Under the pieces are notes generated by a model that had not been told where the DNA came from, made no database searches, and was given only the letters and a program-made list of their open reading frames with translations. This document shows positions 32,061 through 43,490 of a DNA stretch of 64,000 bases, piece by piece (position 1 is the first letter of the stretch; each line of letters opens with the position of its first letter). The DNA comes from Heterocephalus glaber (taxonomy: Eukaryota > Chordata > Mammalia > Rodentia > Bathyergidae), in contig NW_004624805.1 in assembly GCF_000247695.1 (NCBI RefSeq), positions 2,723,629-2,787,628 on the forward strand. Direction: 5' to 3'. Made by a program: the position numbers and the translations under genes.

Positions 32061-32600
32061 CAGAGATGGCCACGTATTCTCATGACATGTCTAGAAAGCA
32101 GCTGTCCAATCAGGACCCAAGTTTCCCAGCATATGTCCCACCCCCACCTAATTAATTCACAGGACCCTTCTCACCAGCGGCTGATTACGGCATTGCCAGG
32201 GTCACAGGTCGTAGGAAGGGCACTGCTTTTCCGTCCTGTCTTTCCAGCAGCCCAGAGGACGGAGCCTCAGGACGGAGGGAGCCCACATTCCTGAGTCATC
32301 CCCTTGGAAGCTGCCCGCCAAGGGGTAGGAAATTAACTTTTTCCCTTCAGAACTGTTACCTGAATGAAAAATGAGATCCTCTTATGTTACTCTCTGAAAG
32401 TTTGAGCCTTCTATTTTATTGAATTACATGACCCAACCAAATACAGAATATGACATAAAAATCACAGGAGTTAACAGCCAGTGAACTAAAACTTTAACTT
32501 CCCCAGAATTCAAGACAATGTCAATGAATACTGATAAACTATTTTGAAGGGATCATCAAATTTGCAAAAACTAAAAATATACAGAGAGCCGTTAAAATGC
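32061..32600. other. Unique sequence
   Basis: A GC-richer patch (32080-32330) inside AT-rich surroundings, with no CpG cluster, gene or named repeat. Confidence 0.4.
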
Positions 32601-32700
32601 AGAGGAATAGACATTGCTGATGAGAGTGCACAATGCTACAATCTTTGGGGAAAATAACCCGACAATGTTTACTAAAAGTGAAAATATATACTTATTAAAC
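32601..32700 (+). mobile_element. Old LINE-1 fragment
   Basis: ATTGCTGATGAGAGTGCACAATGCTACAATCTTTGGGGAAAATAACCCGACAATGTTTACTAAAAGTG matches the L1 ORF2 tail 'gctgatgagaatgtaaattgctacaacc..ggcaatat'. It is short and diverged. Confidence 0.45.
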
Positions 32701-33632
32701 ACCATCATACAGAATGTCCGTTTCATTTTGCTTTTCTTGCCAGAAGTGTGTAACTTGAATATAATCAAGCCTCCACAGTTAACTTCTAGTTTCAGAAATC
32801 CTGAAAGTAAAGAAAAAGTTAAATGGTATGATGGATGGAAATATCAGGGAAATCAAGATTTGGGACCCCTGTATGATAACTTGGCCGTACACCCTAAGCA
32901 CTAATGTCATAGGAAATAAGTGTCCTTGGGAGGCAAGCTTTTACAACCCATGTGCCTGCTGCTGACTGCACTGGACAGCTAGCAGACAAAACACAAGGTC
33001 AAGCCTTTGAACTCTCAGTTCTGTTTCTTGGTAGAAAATCCCACAATACATAGGATTGGTCCCAGAATTTACAGCAGTTTTAGATTGCAGAAGGTTTTAG
33101 GATCAGCAATTTGTCTTTCACTTGGGAAATGCTCCAGAGGTCTGGAGCCCTCCAAACTGGGAAAGAGGTATAGGGTGGACATCTCAGGATGACAGAGTAG
33201 GAGGATATTCTTTTGTCCTAGTGATGCTATGTTGGTGGCACCTTATAACAGGCCGTCAATAATCATTTGAATAGGAGGACACACTCTGCATGTTGGTCAG
33301 CTTTCCCCTCTGCCACATTGGTGTTTAGTCAACGTCCCGTGCATGAAGTGGCCATGTTGGCCAGCCTGCAAATATGGTGCAAATATGGACTTGTCCTCAC
33401 TGAGGTTAATCTGGCTGCTGACTGCCTGATTTGCTAATATCTGAAACATACCCTGGTCCTCCATCCTGAGGGGAACCTGCAGGCTAGGTGATGACATTGG
33501 ATCCCTTCTCTCAGAGGGAAGGAAGAAATTTCCTTCTTTATTCTCATGGAGATTTATCTTTTGCCTGCAGTGCTTCTGCAGCATCTTCATCTATGGATGT
33601 CTGGACCACTTTATTTTCTATCATGAGTTCTA
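32701..33632. other. Unrecognised sequence
   Basis: Open minus frame of 97 codons at 33297-33590 and scattered short frames. The region 33290-34230, minus the ID insertion, could be an old LTR-element interior in antisense, but no gag or pol motif can be pointed to. Confidence 0.3.
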
Positions 33633-33648
33633 ACCAAAGAACTGATTT

Positions 33649-33746
33649 GTTTTTTCTTTTCTTTTTTTTTTCATGCTGGGGATCGAACTCAGGACTTTGT
33701 GCTTGTGAGGCAGGTCCTGGAACCACTGAGCTAAATCCCTGGCCCC
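33649..33746 (-). mobile_element. ID SINE with 16-bp target duplication
   Basis: T tail, then GGGGATCGAACTCAGGAC, CCACTGAGCTAAATCCCTGGCCCC. ACCAAAGAACTGATTT (33633-33648) and ACCAAAGAACTGGTTT (33747-33762) differ at one base. Confidence 0.92.
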
Positions 33747-33762
33747 ACCAAAGAACTGGTTT

Positions 33763-34680
33763 CATAGCAAAACAAATACAGCAGTGAGCTTATGCCTAGG
33801 GAATTCACTATTCTTATCAGGTGGGCCATCATCCAGAACCAATCTGGCTTACAAGAATGTTGGTGAGGCCTTCTGATGCATGGTATAGATAGTGCAAGTT
33901 GGAAGAAAACTCCTGAGATGTTAGGACAGTTCGATGAGGTGCTCCTTCCTCCATGACCAGAATATAAAAGTCTAGAAATCAAGGATCAAGGGTGGACCTG
34001 GCTTCTATTACTTGTAAGCCCTCTTGGGGAATTTCTTCTTTCCATCCTAGTAACTCTGAGGGTATAGTTCTCAGTTAACAGCAGATGGATGCTTCCATCA
34101 GGGGACATAATGGTTCCATCGCACTGAATTGCAACATCAGCCTGGACATTTTAGGCTTTCATGACACCAAACTAATAGCCAAGAAAGGTTTACTCCACCG
34201 AGTGGGATGAGTGGTCCTGATTTCCAGGTAGAAAATAAATTGGGGAAACTTGTTTTTCTTTCTTTCTTAAGTCCTGCTTCAAAAGCACTAGAGGGGAGCC
34301 CCCAGGTGGAGTTGCGTGTAGAAGTATCTCCATCCTGTCTTGGTCAGCATTGCTTCTTCCTGCACAGAGATTGGGCCCTGACCTCCACCTGTCTCAGTAC
34401 CAGCAGCATGGGGCTTTCCTGCCAGGGACCCACGCAAGGGCCACAAGAAGCCCCTCCCTGCTGAGAGTTCGGTAACATCACCTCTTCCATTTTATTCTGC
34501 CATTTGCTCCTGCAATTAATTTCTAGGTTCCTGTAGAATCTGCGTTTTGTTCTTTTAGTTTTTCAGTATCTGTGTAACTAATTCTATGCATTGTTAAATC
34601 CTCTCTAGATTATGGAATATAATTTCTGCTTTCCTAACTGGACTTACTACAATTCTGTGCCCCACTATAACAGCCAGGCT
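33763..34680. other. Unrecognised sequence
   Basis: No coding frame above 85 codons with a domain. A relationship to an old LTR-element interior is possible (see 32701-33632). No SINE is present. Confidence 0.3.
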
Positions 34681-34686
34681 ATCTAT

Positions 34687-34734
<48 letters not shown>

Positions 34735-34736
34735 GT
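34681..34736 (+). repeat. (ATCT)n microsatellite
   Basis: About thirteen tetranucleotide units, starting with two imperfect ATCTATT units and ending CTGTCTTA. The pure run makes it likely to be polymorphic. Confidence 0.95.
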
Positions 34737-35206
34737 CTTATTCTAATGTAATGAGGAAGGATAGAAAGCAAGATTATTTTTGTGCAGAATTTCCTGAGTG
34801 AGATCAGAGATGGCTTTCTACAGAATTCTAAGAAGACAAAGTTTTCCTTTTACTCTTTTCTTCTTGCTGTTCTTTGTCCATTCATACGAGTCCAGAACCT
34901 CCTCATCCCGTCTTCCAAATCTGTGCCCTTTTCCTACTAATTAATTCTAAACTTAACTGACAACTAAAGTATGGATACTGGTTAAGAAAGATACAAGAAA
35001 TTATCTTTTTTGGGATAATTGATGCTTCTAAAAACCACTCTTGAAGATACAAAAGCCTTTTGCACTTGAAGGATCCCAGCAAATCGTGACTGGACGATGA
35101 CCGTCGTCACTGCGGGAGGTCACAGGGGTCTACCCTGACCCAGATCGCACGTGCATCCCATCACACTCATTTGGAGTTTTCAGAAGACAGCAGCTAAGAC
35201 ATTTTT
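34737..35206. other. Unique sequence
   Basis: Single-copy DNA. No gene or repeat recognised. Confidence 0.4.
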
Positions 35207-35220
35207 GCCTCCTTTATTTT

Positions 35221-35316
35221 TCTTTTAATCATTATTTTTTTTGGTACTGGGGATCGAGCTCAGGACCTTGCGCTTGTGAGGCAGGCGGTGGAACCACTGA
35301 GCTAAATCACGGCCCT
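35221..35316 (-). mobile_element. ID SINE
   Basis: TTTGGTACTGGGGATCGAGCTCAGGACC through CCACTGAGCTAAATCACGGCCCT. The probable duplication is GCCTCCTTT (35207) with GGCTCCTTT (35317). One CpG is retained in the otherwise mutated 5' end. Confidence 0.85.
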
Positions 35317-35539
35317 GGCTCCTTTTTAAAAGGAGGTATTATAAGAATTAGAAAAAATAGGTGGCTCTTTGGGAGGATAGAGTAGATGCAAAGCAGTCCA
35401 TCACTCTTGAACTTGAGCTTTCCCTTCCCAGTTACACCAGGAAGAGAGACGGTGGCCCTAGTGAGTGGAGATCAAGGGCTTTCTTTTTCTCTCACAGGGT
35501 GGTTTTGCTGTAAGTGACAGAGATTCCAAGTCATAATTA

Positions 35540-36075
35540 CCCAAATAACTCAGCAGTTCCACTCTGAGGCACATATCCAGGAAACAGGAACAAATATGCC
35601 TATACTACAACTTGTACACCAATGCATATGGGCAGCATTTCTCATGACAGTCAGAAACCAGAAACCACTCAATGTCTACCAACCGATGAATAAGCCAGAT
35701 AGACTGTATCCATACAATGGAATATTACTCAGCTGTGAAATAGAGTGAAGGGCTGATACATGCTACAGTATGGACAAAACTTGAAAACACTGGGCCAAGT
35801 GAAAGAATCCAGCCACAAATGCTAATTTATTATATGATTCCATTTTGAAATATTCACAATAGGCAATTCCATAGGGACAGAAATGTGTGGTTTTGGAGCT
35901 GGAGTGAATGAGAGGGTTGGGGGAGAGTAAATAAAGGGGATGTGAAGTTTCATTTGGAGGTGGTAAAAGTGTCCTCAAATGACTTGTGATGGTCACGGAA
36001 ATACGTGAATATTGTAGAAATCACCGTAGGTACACTTTAAATGGATGAATTACCTAGTATGTGAATTTTTTAAAA
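35540..36075 (+). mobile_element. Ancient LINE-1 3' end (L1M-type)
   Basis: Ordered matches: CAATGGAATATTACTCAGC, GGCTGATACATGCTACAGTATGGAC, CTTGAAAACACTGGGCCAAGTGAAAG, TATATGATTCCATTTTGAAAT, CAATAGGCAATTCCATAGGGACAG, GGTGGTAAAAGTGTCC and GTACACTTTAAATGGATGAATT. This is the familiar L1M ORF2 end and 3' UTR in sense. No frame survives. Confidence 0.75.
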
Positions 36076-36286
36076 AGGTGGTCATCAAAAGTCCTTACTT
36101 GAATGATAGGGGAATTGATTTCTTCAGCAACAGGAAGTCTCGATGAGGTCAGTTTAGCAGCTGTAGAATTCAGTGGTCTCCATGTGCTGGCTCCTCTCCC
36201 TCAGCTCGCTGCTCTTGGGATTCTGTGACAGCAGCAGTAGCTTCAGACATCCTAGGACAGAAAAGGGAGAATTCCTTTTTTTATAT

Positions 36287-36373
36287 ACCTTTTTTTTTGG
36301 TACCGGGGATCGAACTTGGGTCCTTGTGCTTTCGAGGCAGGCGGTGGTACCACTGAGCTAAATCCCCGGCCCT
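36287..36373 (-). mobile_element. ID SINE
   Basis: TTTTTTTTGGTACCGGGGATCGAACTTGGGTCC through CCACTGAGCTAAATCCCCGGCCC. The flanks TTTTATATACC and TTTTATATCC look like target duplications. Intact B box (GATCGAACT inverted) and A box. Confidence 0.9.
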
Positions 36374-37159
36374 TTTATATCCTTTTATTTTAGAAAGCAA
36401 AGCTCCTCCCAGGGGCCTCATGCTAGCCGTCATCATATCTCACTGATGAACCATGGTGTCCTCCAAACACTAAGCCAGTCCCCAGCCAGGGCTGCGGCCA
36501 CCATGTCTGGTTTACAGCAGTCACGTTCAACCACGAGTCCTCGTGAGGAGAGGTGGACGCTGGGATTTAAGTATGGCTCTGTCAGTGTGGGAGAAAGTGA
36601 CCATGGCCACCAGGTCAGCAGCTGGCCCACCTCCAGCGAGAATGGAGAATTTTCTTACAGGAAGAATGGATTCAGAGCTGGGTTTGAACTTGTACCTGCC
36701 TCTGTCATCTATTTAACTACCCGCCTATCCACTTATGCACGAGTCTCTTTCCTCTGTCTCCTGAATGCATCTATCCACAACACACTCACACACACTTAAA
36801 TAAGTGGGGTGGGATTTCACCTTTTATTTCAATTGTAGGGATTGGCATTTTCGTCAGGTGTCCCCAGGGACCCTTGGGAGGATTAGGCCGAGTGTTACTC
36901 ATGGGCAGCTGGGCCACCTGGCCCTTTACAGGCCCCGAGAGACAGTCTGGAGTTGTGCAGAGATTTCTCCGCTCTCCCCCGTGAAAGTGCTGGCTAACCA
37001 GGAGCAAACCAGCAGAGGGGAGCGGCTGCCAGGGTCTCGTCGGAGGGAGGGAGGCCGGGCAGGTGCACCCTTGCTCTAGGCATTGCCTGCCTCTGATCTT
37101 GGTCTTGCTTTTGCCAATGTTGGCAAATGGTACGTGCGAGCTGCCCGGTCACACGTGGT
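36374..37159. other. Unique sequence, start of a GC-richer domain
   Basis: Single-copy DNA. From here to about 48 kb GC content is visibly higher than in 31-36 kb. The frames at 36446-36799 (117 codons) and 36804-37079 have no domain. No gene is supported. Confidence 0.4.
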
Positions 37160-37570
37160 TGTGTTTAACTCTGTAGAACTTTGAACCAACCTCAAGCTGT
37201 GCCAGCGAGGAGGAGATCAAAGTCAATAAAGTGAATGCATTTTATAAACGGTGAACTTTTGTGAAGAAACAAAATTCATTTAAGCTGAGGCCCAGGGGAG
37301 CGCTATGTTTTGACTGATGCATACAGCAAACAAAGGAGGTTGTTTCTCCTGTGTGTTATTTGGAGGTTTTTTTAAAAGGACTGTTTATTAAAGTCCATAC
37401 TCTAAAATAAACACAGAAAACTCTCGTGTTCTCTCTGTAAACATGTTTGAGTCCTTTGAAGCCAAGGGTAATGAGTATGATAACAGATGGTTGTTTATCC
37501 TCTCCTGGTTCCATGTTTAGTTAGCTAGGTCTTGAAGTCTTTAAACCTCTCACTCTGGAGAGAGATTTCC
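37160..37570. promoter_or_regulatory. Putative enhancer-like non-coding element
   Basis: Repeat-free, AT-balanced segment within GC-rich DNA. It holds several factor-type cores: AGATCAAAG (TCF/LEF-like), GTCAATAAAG and GCATTTTATAAACGG (HOX/CDX-like), CAAACAAAGG, two TGTTTAT sites (FOX-like) and GATAACAG (GATA-like). There are no open frames. Such clustering in unique DNA is typical of conserved enhancers, but conservation cannot be checked here. Confidence 0.3.
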
Positions 37571-37794
37571 AAAATTGACTCTTAGATCAAGGGAGAGGGA
37601 AAGGCCTCAGGAATTAGCATCTCTGTTCAAATGTCTCCACAGTCATGGTCCTTTCCTGGGAGGCCACGTAGCCGGGGCCCTGGGCTCTTTTTTCTTGATG
37701 CCCACACCTTGCCTTCCACCTGCCGGGTGTGCTGGGCCGCTTCCTGGACTCTCTGCCCAGTGGTGTGCTGGTAAATGTTGAAGCTTTGGCGCTG

Positions 37795-37850
37795 AGAGTC
37801 AGGAGCCCTAATTGATTAGCACTTGCTGATATCTGGGATCAGTGTCGAGC
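37795..37850. promoter_or_regulatory. Dimeric homeodomain-type site TAATTGATTA
   Basis: TAATTGATTA at 37809-37818 is the spacing-2 palindromic arrangement bound cooperatively by paired-class homeodomains. It is followed by GCACTTG (E-box-like) and GATATC. No repeat covers it. Confidence 0.3.
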
Positions 37851-38893
37851 TCCCTCCCCTCCCTGCTGGGCGTGGAACTGGCCCCACTCCACAGCCTCCA
37901 TCCCTGCCCGCCTGGAACAACTCTTCCTTCCTGGGCCTGGCAGTTAACAGACAACTGCACTTCAGTAAATATTTACAAGTGGCAGTTTCCCCTGTTCTGG
38001 GGAAACTTTTTTTTTAACGTCCCCTCGCCTGGTTCTGTGAAGATATGAGCTTCCATTTTCTTTGCTCCTGAAGCAGGGCAGTGGTCCGCTGGGCTATTTC
38101 AGTCACTTCCTGTGGACAGTTCCTTGAATTGTTTGGATGGCATTGTCTGATTCACAGAGCCCGATTTCCTTTCCCCTTTCAGCAGCTGGGAAAAATCAGG
38201 CTCCCTTTATATTTTCCTTTGTTAACTGATGTATCCTGCAGCCAAGCCAGTGAGCCTGGGTCTGCAGTGTCCTGCTCTCTTGTGCATCAGAGATGCTCCT
38301 TGGAGGGATGGAAAGGAGTTCCTGGCTGGAGGCCAGGCTGCTGGGGTGAGGAGGAGCTCAGCCCCAAGGTGGATTCCAGGGCTCAAGGTCTACGAGGGTG
38401 AGTCGGCCACCCAACCTTGCCATCATGCTGGAGGAAGCCCCCTACTCAAGATGATGGGAGCAGACCTACAAACATGGTGTTGTAAAAGATAAAAGTTCAA
38501 AGAGTGCCTTGCAAAGAGGTGGGAAACTCTGCCACTCCCAGGACGTTCGTGGGGCCTAGCGGCCCCTGCAGACTGGGCGTGGCCAGGGCGGGCAGGATCC
38601 AGCCAGCAGCTTGATCTCCAGGAGCCTCTTCTTCCATCACCTCTAACCCAGGATTCACTCAGAGGGGCCCAAACTCTATTGAGAAGACAGCCTTGGAAAT
38701 CATGGGCAGCTTAGCTTTACTATTATCTGGATCCAGATGTCATGACAGCTCTTCCTGCTGAGGCAGGAAGTGAAGTGAGAGGGAAGGGAAGACCCAAGGC
38801 TTCCTCCCTCCCTGCCACCCAGTCACTCCTTAAGCACCTAGTTCCTGCTTATACGCACTTAGAAGGAGAAGGAGAGAGCCCTACAAACAATTA
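37851..38893. other. Unique GC-rich sequence
   Basis: Frames up to 106 codons (38081-38401) without a domain or splice pattern. Low CpG despite the GC content. No repeats. Confidence 0.4.
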
Positions 38894-38905
38894 GGTGACG
38901 GTTTC

Positions 38906-39001
38906 TTTTTCTTTTCTTTTCTGTAGTACCAGGGATCAAACTCGGGTCCATTCACTTGGGAGGCAGGCAGTGGAACCACTGAGCTAAATCCCTGGCCCCG
39001 G
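38906..39001 (-). mobile_element. ID SINE with 12-bp target duplication
   Basis: TTTTTCTTTTCTTTTCTGTAGTACCAGGGATC to CCACTGAGCTAAATCCCTGGCCCC. GGTGACGGTTTC at 38894-38905 is repeated exactly at 39002-39013. Confidence 0.92.
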
Positions 39002-39149
39002 GGTGACGGTTTCAGGGTTCATCTTGGTCTTATCCCCCTTGCTGCCTTCATCAGTAACTTTCTTTATTTCTGATACTGGTAATAGCAATGCTAGAAGAAC
39101 TGCATACTTCACACTAGGTCAGCTATTGTGCAAATCACCCTGTCCCTCT

Positions 39150-39345
39150 CGCCTTGTTTACCTCCTACAGAACCCAGTGAATTATGTATTTTATTATTTT
39201 AAACCTGGGGAGACTGAGTGTTACAGGGAGTTTATTCATTTGCCAAAAGTTACGCCACCGATAAGTAACCGAGCTGATGTCTGAGCCAAGGTTTATCTGT
39301 CTCCGAGGGCTTCCTTCTGCCTATGAGCCAAGCTGCCTCACTGGA
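39150..39345 (-). repeat. MIR SINE remnant
   Basis: TTAAACCTGGGGAGACTGAGTGTTACAGGG, TTCATTTGCCAAAAGTTACGCC and GAGCTGATGTCTGAGCCAAGG give the MIR core in antisense ('..gaggaaactgaggcacagag..tgcccaaggtcacacag..'). Confidence 0.6.
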
Positions 39346-39830
39346 GCTGTGTGCAGTGGGTGGGCTGAGACGCTGGGTCCCGATTGTGTCCTCGGAGAAG
39401 GCACAGGAGCTGTGGCAGCCTTCACTCGAGACTGTTAGCCTAAGCAGGGCTGTGAGAGGCGGACAGGACCCACACGTCCGGGCCCAGGGACACCTCCCTG
39501 TGGGCTCCCATGTCCTGCAGCTTGCTGTGCTTGACAGCCACTGGGATCCAGGTACCATCCACCCCGCCTCCTCCACCGCTTCACCTGCTCCTGGGTGCGT
39601 GGGCCCACACTCTTGACTCGTGCCTGCGTCCCTCTGACCCAGCCTGGCCGTCCATTCCACTGCGGACTCTGACTCAGGCCTGGTGCCTCAGTGCCCTGCA
39701 CCAGAGTCCACACCTCAGGCCTGCCTTTCCCTGTGACCTGGCTCATCACCAGATCACTGCTGGCAGGGAAGGAACGGGACCCTTAGAGGCCTGCTGTCTT
39801 CGCTGCCTCCTCCTGTCTTTCGCTTGTTTG
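39346..39830. other. Unique GC-rich sequence
   Basis: Overlapping frames of 97-136 codons on both strands lack any domain and have little CpG. Judged non-coding. Confidence 0.4.
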
Positions 39831-39832
39831 CC

Positions 39833-39910
39833 ATTTTGTTTCTGAAAGAGGGTCTGGCTAATTTGCCTGGGCTAGCCTCAAACTGGCTCCCACCAGCGAT
39901 CCTGCTGGCT
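39833..39910 (-). mobile_element. B1 SINE fragment
   Basis: ATTTTGTTTCTGAAAGAGGGTCTGGC, TTTGCCTGGGCTAGCCTCAAACTGG and AGCGATCCTGCTGGCTCATCC parallel an inverted B1 5' part. The 3' half is absent. Confidence 0.55.
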
Positions 39911-39929
39911 CATCCTGACGAGATAGTAG

Positions 39930-40015
39930 TAGAGCTTACCTCACCTGATTGTCCTGAGGATTAAATGAGCTGCCATGTGCGAAGTGCTTGGCACAAGCCC
40001 GGCACAGGTGGCCTC
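39930..40015 (+). repeat. MIR 3' fragment
   Basis: GAGCTTACCTCACCTGATTGTCCTGAGGATTAAATGAGCTGCCATGTG then AGTGCTTGGCACAAGCCCGGCACA is the MIR 3' part ('..ttgtgaggattaaatgag..gcctggcac'). The first MIR half is absent, the preceding sequence being the B1 fragment. Confidence 0.65.
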
Positions 40016-41256
40016 TCTGAGTTACACATTGGCTTCCTTTCTCCTGTGTCAGTTTGTGGTCACCAGGCAGTGGATGGTCAGATGGCTGAACTGAAGGGAA
40101 TGAACCCTGCCCGTTAGTCCTCATCACACTAGCAACCAAGCAGATCCTTAGAGGGCACCTGGCTCAGTGGCTCCAACTGACCCCTGACTCCCCTGGAACC
40201 AGCTTTGCCACACAGCATCCAAGGGTCTGAGCTCTAAGAGGGAGAGGCCCTTTTAGCCAAAAGGTAGATGAAATTCTACCTAAAATTCCCCATGCACCTG
40301 TGGGCAAATTGCAACCCACCACCTATCTATCCACAACTAGATTCAGGTGGCCTAGAGTTTTTAATGACCGATATTAAATGTATATTAAATATTTGAAAGA
40401 ATAGCCCCTGCTTACCACAGTCTAGGATATAGACAAAAACCCTGGTAGATTCCAAAGTACTCAGCAAGGTGTGAGGAGTGGCCAGGTAGCTCCTGACGTA
40501 ACAAATCCAGAAGTGACAGGTCGAGGAAACCGTGGTTGGCAGTCTTGTCCCTTCTGGCGGGGGTGGGGGGGTGCCCAGAACCCTGGCCTCTGCCATGGGA
40601 TGTGTCCAGTGGCTCTGACTGAGGAAAAACCTGGGTGGAACAGGCTGCTGGCGTTGCCCAGCGAATGCCCACCTTGCTGTGATTATTGAGCCCGGCCAGT
40701 CAGGTGCTGTCAGGACGCTCTGCAGAGAGCTGAGAAATAGCACCCACTGGGGCACAGGCAGTGGCTGTCCTGTGTGAGAGAGGGAAGGGGTGGTGACCCG
40801 TACAGCCACCAGCCCTTCTCCCTCCAGGAAGAGTAAGGAGATTTTACTGTGGCTTGTACCTCCCCGGTCCTGGTGTCCACCCCAGCACAGTGCTCTCCAT
40901 GCTGGGCTTTGCGTTTCTGAGCCCCATGTGCCCCTAGCCATAGTTCTTTCTGCACATGGGGCTCTGGGATGGCGTGGCTTGCCAGCAGGCTGTGTATGCT
41001 GTGTGGTCAGGGAAGGACCTTGGGGTCCCAAGGGCAGGGGCAGGGTGGGGGCATCACTTTCCCATCATCCCCCTCGGAGTCCAATCCGTGCATCCTCACC
41101 TGCTTTCCTTTACCAACAGGTGAAAAGCACCACACGCCCATGTGGCTGTGAATGTCAGTGAGGAGTCATAAGGAAATACGTTGAAAACAGTGGGAGTAAG
41201 AGCACCAGACACATGGAAAGGTTGACACATGGAAATCTGGGCATTTGGAAGTAGAT
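40016..41256. other. Unique GC-rich sequence with a long chance frame
   Basis: The minus strand has 235 open codons at 40327-41031, the longest in the window. It shows no domain, a poor start context and no homologous feel. Low stop-codon density in GC-rich DNA explains it. A pyrimidine-rich acceptor-like site ends at about 41120, but no matching donor or frame follows for more than 13 codons. Confidence 0.4.
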
Positions 41257-41598
41257 TGTGGCTGGAATTTGATATTCCTCAGAAGTTCCCGTGTTGAGCA
41301 CTTAATCCCCACATTTCTATGTTAACGGTATTTGGAGGTGGGCTTTGGGGAAGCAGTGAGAATGAGGTGGGGGTTGTGGATTGGTCGATGGTGACATTAG
41401 CGGCTTTGCTAGAAGAGAAAGGGAAACCCGGGCTGCTCACTCGCTCTCTCGCCATGTGATGCCCACGGGGCCCTCCCGGGATGCCACCCAGATGCTGACA
41501 CCCTGCTCTGGAACTTTCCAGAACTGGGAGCTGACCATACTTTTGTTTGTTATAAATCACTTGGTCTCGGAAATTTTGTTATGGAAATCGAATACACA
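41257..41598 (+). mobile_element. MaLR LTR (MST/MLT1-like), old
   Basis: TGTGGCTGGAATTTGATATTCC, CGTGTTGAGCACTTAATCCCC, GTATTTGGAGGTGGGC, CACTCGCTCTCTCGCCATGTGATGCC, TATAAATCACTTGGTCTCGG and an end near GAATACACA. These are the sense-orientation landmarks of the older MaLR subfamilies shared by all placentals, distinct from the rodent-type copies nearby. Confidence 0.75.
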
Positions 41599-42020
41599 GG
41601 TGTCAAAATCAGTCTGATCTAGGAGGACTTGGAAGACCAGCTACCTAACAGTGAGGATTTTCCCTGCAGACATGGGTCCTCGGACTCAGGAGAGAGGCAG
41701 GCGCTGTCTCCTGTGCGCATCCCCTCTCCCGGCTGTGCCTGAGATGAGCAAAGCTGAGATGCCTGCAGCCGTCCTTTCATGACCACCTTTCTCCTTCACG
41801 GTGTTCCAATCCCAGACCAGTGCTCAGGGCTCTCATTTTCTTCCCATTACGGCCTCCTCTTGAGGAGTCTTAGGAGCTAGTTTCTCCAGTGATCCCAAGT
41901 ACTGATGAAGTTCCAGGCATTATTCGCTCTGACATAATGGTATCTTGAGATGGAAAAGGAACTGGGCATCAAGTGTAGGATTTCAGGCATCAGCAGGTTA
42001 GGAGGGGAGGTGGGGCTTTT
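41599..42020. other. Unique sequence
   Basis: No gene or repeat recognised. Confidence 0.4.
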
Positions 42021-42070
42021 ACACACACGCACACATGGATGCACACGCGCACGCGCACACACACACACAC
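42021..42070 (+). repeat. (CA)n/(CGCA)n microsatellite
   Basis: ACACACACGCACACATGG then GCACACGCGCACGCGC, then a run of AC. Alternating purine-pyrimidine with CG steps favours left-handed DNA. Confidence 0.9.
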
Positions 42071-43490
42071 GCCATGCCTCAACTCTGCTATGCCACAGAG
42101 TACACAAATCTGCACAGCTCTCTGGAAAGGCCTGTGCTGGCTCTTTTCTGGGGAGGAGAAGAGGCATGACATTGTGGAGGACCCTCTGCCGTTCCTTCCT
42201 CCCCACCTCCCTCAAGCCCAGTGCACAGGGGCACGCACGGGTCTTCCCTGCCTCCTTTTCCTGCTTGCTGAAGTAAAGACGTAAGCAGTTTCTGTCTTAC
42301 ACCTGCAGCCCCTCCGGGGGTGGGCCGGACCGGGTGGGAGTGAAGGGCAGTAGCTTCCTCCACAACAGGCATTGGAGCTCACAACCCAGCTGAGCGGGCC
42401 CCTGTCCGGGGTGCTGGCCCTGGGGCATATGGCCTTTCCAGCGAGGCTAAGCTCGCGCGGGCAGAGCCCTGGGCGCGCTGGAGTAGCTGAGCCCAGCTCC
42501 CAGCCCGGAGGCCTTCGAGCCCACATTCTCCAGTCAGAAAGAAACCAGGCTGGTGTCGGATTCCCCTGCCTTGGCTCAGGACTGCTCTGCTTGCTCTGGG
42601 AAAGGACTGTCTTCCTAACTGCCGCATGAGTCAAAACATTCCGCTTCTCCCCTTTCCGAGGTCCAGCCCTGCCGGGATTCCTGTCTGAATTCTTCTTCAT
42701 TAATAGTGATGGGCTCTACACCCAGAAGACCCCCAGAGCTCATTTCAGTGGATAATGATTGTTTTTGCAGGAGGGACCCCGATGGTTTTTCCGTTTCTGT
42801 TTCCATAATATGCGCCGAAATCCACACTTCATTGAAAGCAGATGGCGAAAGCATCCCTTGATGTGCAGGAGAAGGCTCAGCAGAGGTGCCTCAGGTCCGT
42901 CCTCCTCCTGGGGAGCCCGGCCCGGGTGCAGGGGTGTCCAGGGCTGAAGATGAGACCAGGAAGCTGGACACCTGGGTGACGGAGAGCAGAAGCAATGGGC
43001 CTGAAGTGTGGGGGGGGGGAGGAAAGCAAACAGCCCGTGGCGGGGATGGATCAGGACTCTCCAAGTCTTGTTCCCACGTCTGCAGTCTCACAGAGTCAAA
43101 TTCTTGGGAAAGTAGTGGTCGAGGCAGCCGCCCCCGCAGAGGAAATTGGTGCTAAGGTCTCAGCGCCTGGCCCTTCTGCTCATTCGCCTCCGAGGCTGTA
43201 ATGAAAAGCATATTCGCCACTGTATCTTTCCCAAGAACATAAAATCCCCTTCTCTGCCTCCAAAAAAGGCAAAGAGAGGGCTTGCTGCTTCCTGGCCTGC
43301 CCAACAAACAACTGTTGCCCCCAAGCCTGGTGTGACAAGCAGGGAGCCCCGGCCCAGCGCCGTCCGGCAGCGTTCCAGGGTCCCAGGGGCGGCCAGTGAG
43401 TCCCTTGGCTCCACCTCACAGATCACTGTTGCCCATCAAAAGCCACTACCCTGGTGGTTGCTGGACAGAAGTGGCAAGCACCCAGCTTCC
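42071..43490. other. Unique GC-rich sequence
   Basis: Overlapping frames to 162 codons on both strands without a domain. CpG is only locally raised (42400-42490: GCGAGGC, CTCGCGCGGGC, GGGCGCGC) and too short for an island. No repeats. Confidence 0.4.

Noticed and set aside
34681..34736. Regular repeat considered as a CRISPR-like array
   Set aside because: It is a simple tetranucleotide microsatellite without spacers, in a mammalian genome.
40327..41031. Longest open frame in the window, 234 codons on minus
   Set aside because: Low stop density from GC-rich DNA; no domain, no splice pattern, several other frames open at the same place.
41101..41151. Good acceptor (TTTACCAACAG) followed by a short frame ending CGCECQ
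   Set aside because: Only 13 codons to a stop and no poly(A) signal nearby; a lone acceptor is common by chance.
42400..42490. Possible CpG island promoter
   Set aside because: Only a handful of CpGs over less than 100 bases; no transcript start features or adjoining exon.
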